From: Planctomycetota bacterium
GTDB taxonomy: Bacteria > Planctomycetota > Phycisphaerae > FEN-1346 > JAACEH01
Assembly (NCBI GenBank): GCA_016935955.1
Contig: JAFGPY010000321.1
Coordinates: forward strand, 1 to 13,925
Length of the DNA: 13,925 nucleotides
Direction of reading: 5' to 3'
Part shown: positions 13,904-13,925 of the stretch, piece by piece
Layout: every line of letters starts with the position of its first letter
Numbering within the stretch: the first letter of the stretch is position 1
The notes under the pieces: model-generated
What the model was told of the DNA's origin: nothing
The model's database searches: none
Seen by the model: only the letters and a program-made list of their open reading frames with translations
Position numbers and translations under genes: made by a program

Positions 13904-13925
13904 CGCCGTCCCACAGGAAAAGCAA
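13904..13925 (+). other. Window tail after the large gene
   Basis: Only 22 bases follow the stop. They include AGGAAAAG near 13915, which could be a ribosome site for a further gene outside the window. No terminator is visible, so the operon may continue. Confidence 0.25.

Overview
The window is a GC-rich bacterial chromosome segment with long, high-GC3 reading frames, a Tat-exported phosphoesterase, corrinoid-methyltransferase-like URO-D and PIG-L proteins, an ECF sigma factor with a membrane partner, and large secreted beta-propeller proteins. This mix is typical of Planctomycetota (perhaps Phycisphaerae-like). The lineage is an inference from gene content; no rRNA is present. I see no mobile element, CRISPR array or phage gene.

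Layout. (1) 1-1790, plus strand: the 3' part of a URO-D-superfamily protein (its 5' end lies outside the window), then a PIG-L/LmbE deacetylase. (2) 1853-2755, minus strand: a Tat-signal metallophosphoesterase of the YkuE/YaeI/LpxG type, with a strong sigma70-like promoter almost on top of its start codon. (3) 2886-3044: a complete tRNA-Val(GAC) unit with promoter, encoded CCA and a textbook intrinsic terminator. (4) 3175-6988: a four-gene envelope-glycolipid operon with its own promoter: an ArnT-like GT-C glycosyltransferase, an unusually short UDP-sugar dehydrogenase-like protein, a DPM1/ArnC-like GT2 and a LAB_N membrane protein. The last three genes are 3 nt apart or overlap. (5) 6993-7652, minus strand: an unrecognised four-helix membrane protein, separated by only 4 nt from the convergent operon. 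(6) 7980-13903, plus strand: a tightly spaced run of ECF sigma factor, single-pass putative anti-sigma factor, secreted CsgG/TolB-like protein with two probable domains, and a secreted protein of about 1100 residues that joins a TolB/CsgG-like domain, a TPR-like region, a beta-rich region, a PEGA-like domain and a sialidase/GH43-like beta-propeller.

How the parts may work together. Block 4 looks like a pathway that makes a nucleotide or polyprenyl-linked sugar and transfers it to an envelope lipid or glycan on the outer face of the inner membrane. The LpxG-like phosphoesterase next door would fit lipid A metabolism. Block 6 looks like a sigma-controlled envelope module in which the two structural genes share a CsgG/TolB-like domain and the second carries a glycan-recognition-type propeller. 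It is the best candidate here for an undescribed system. Its role is not demonstrated by the sequence.
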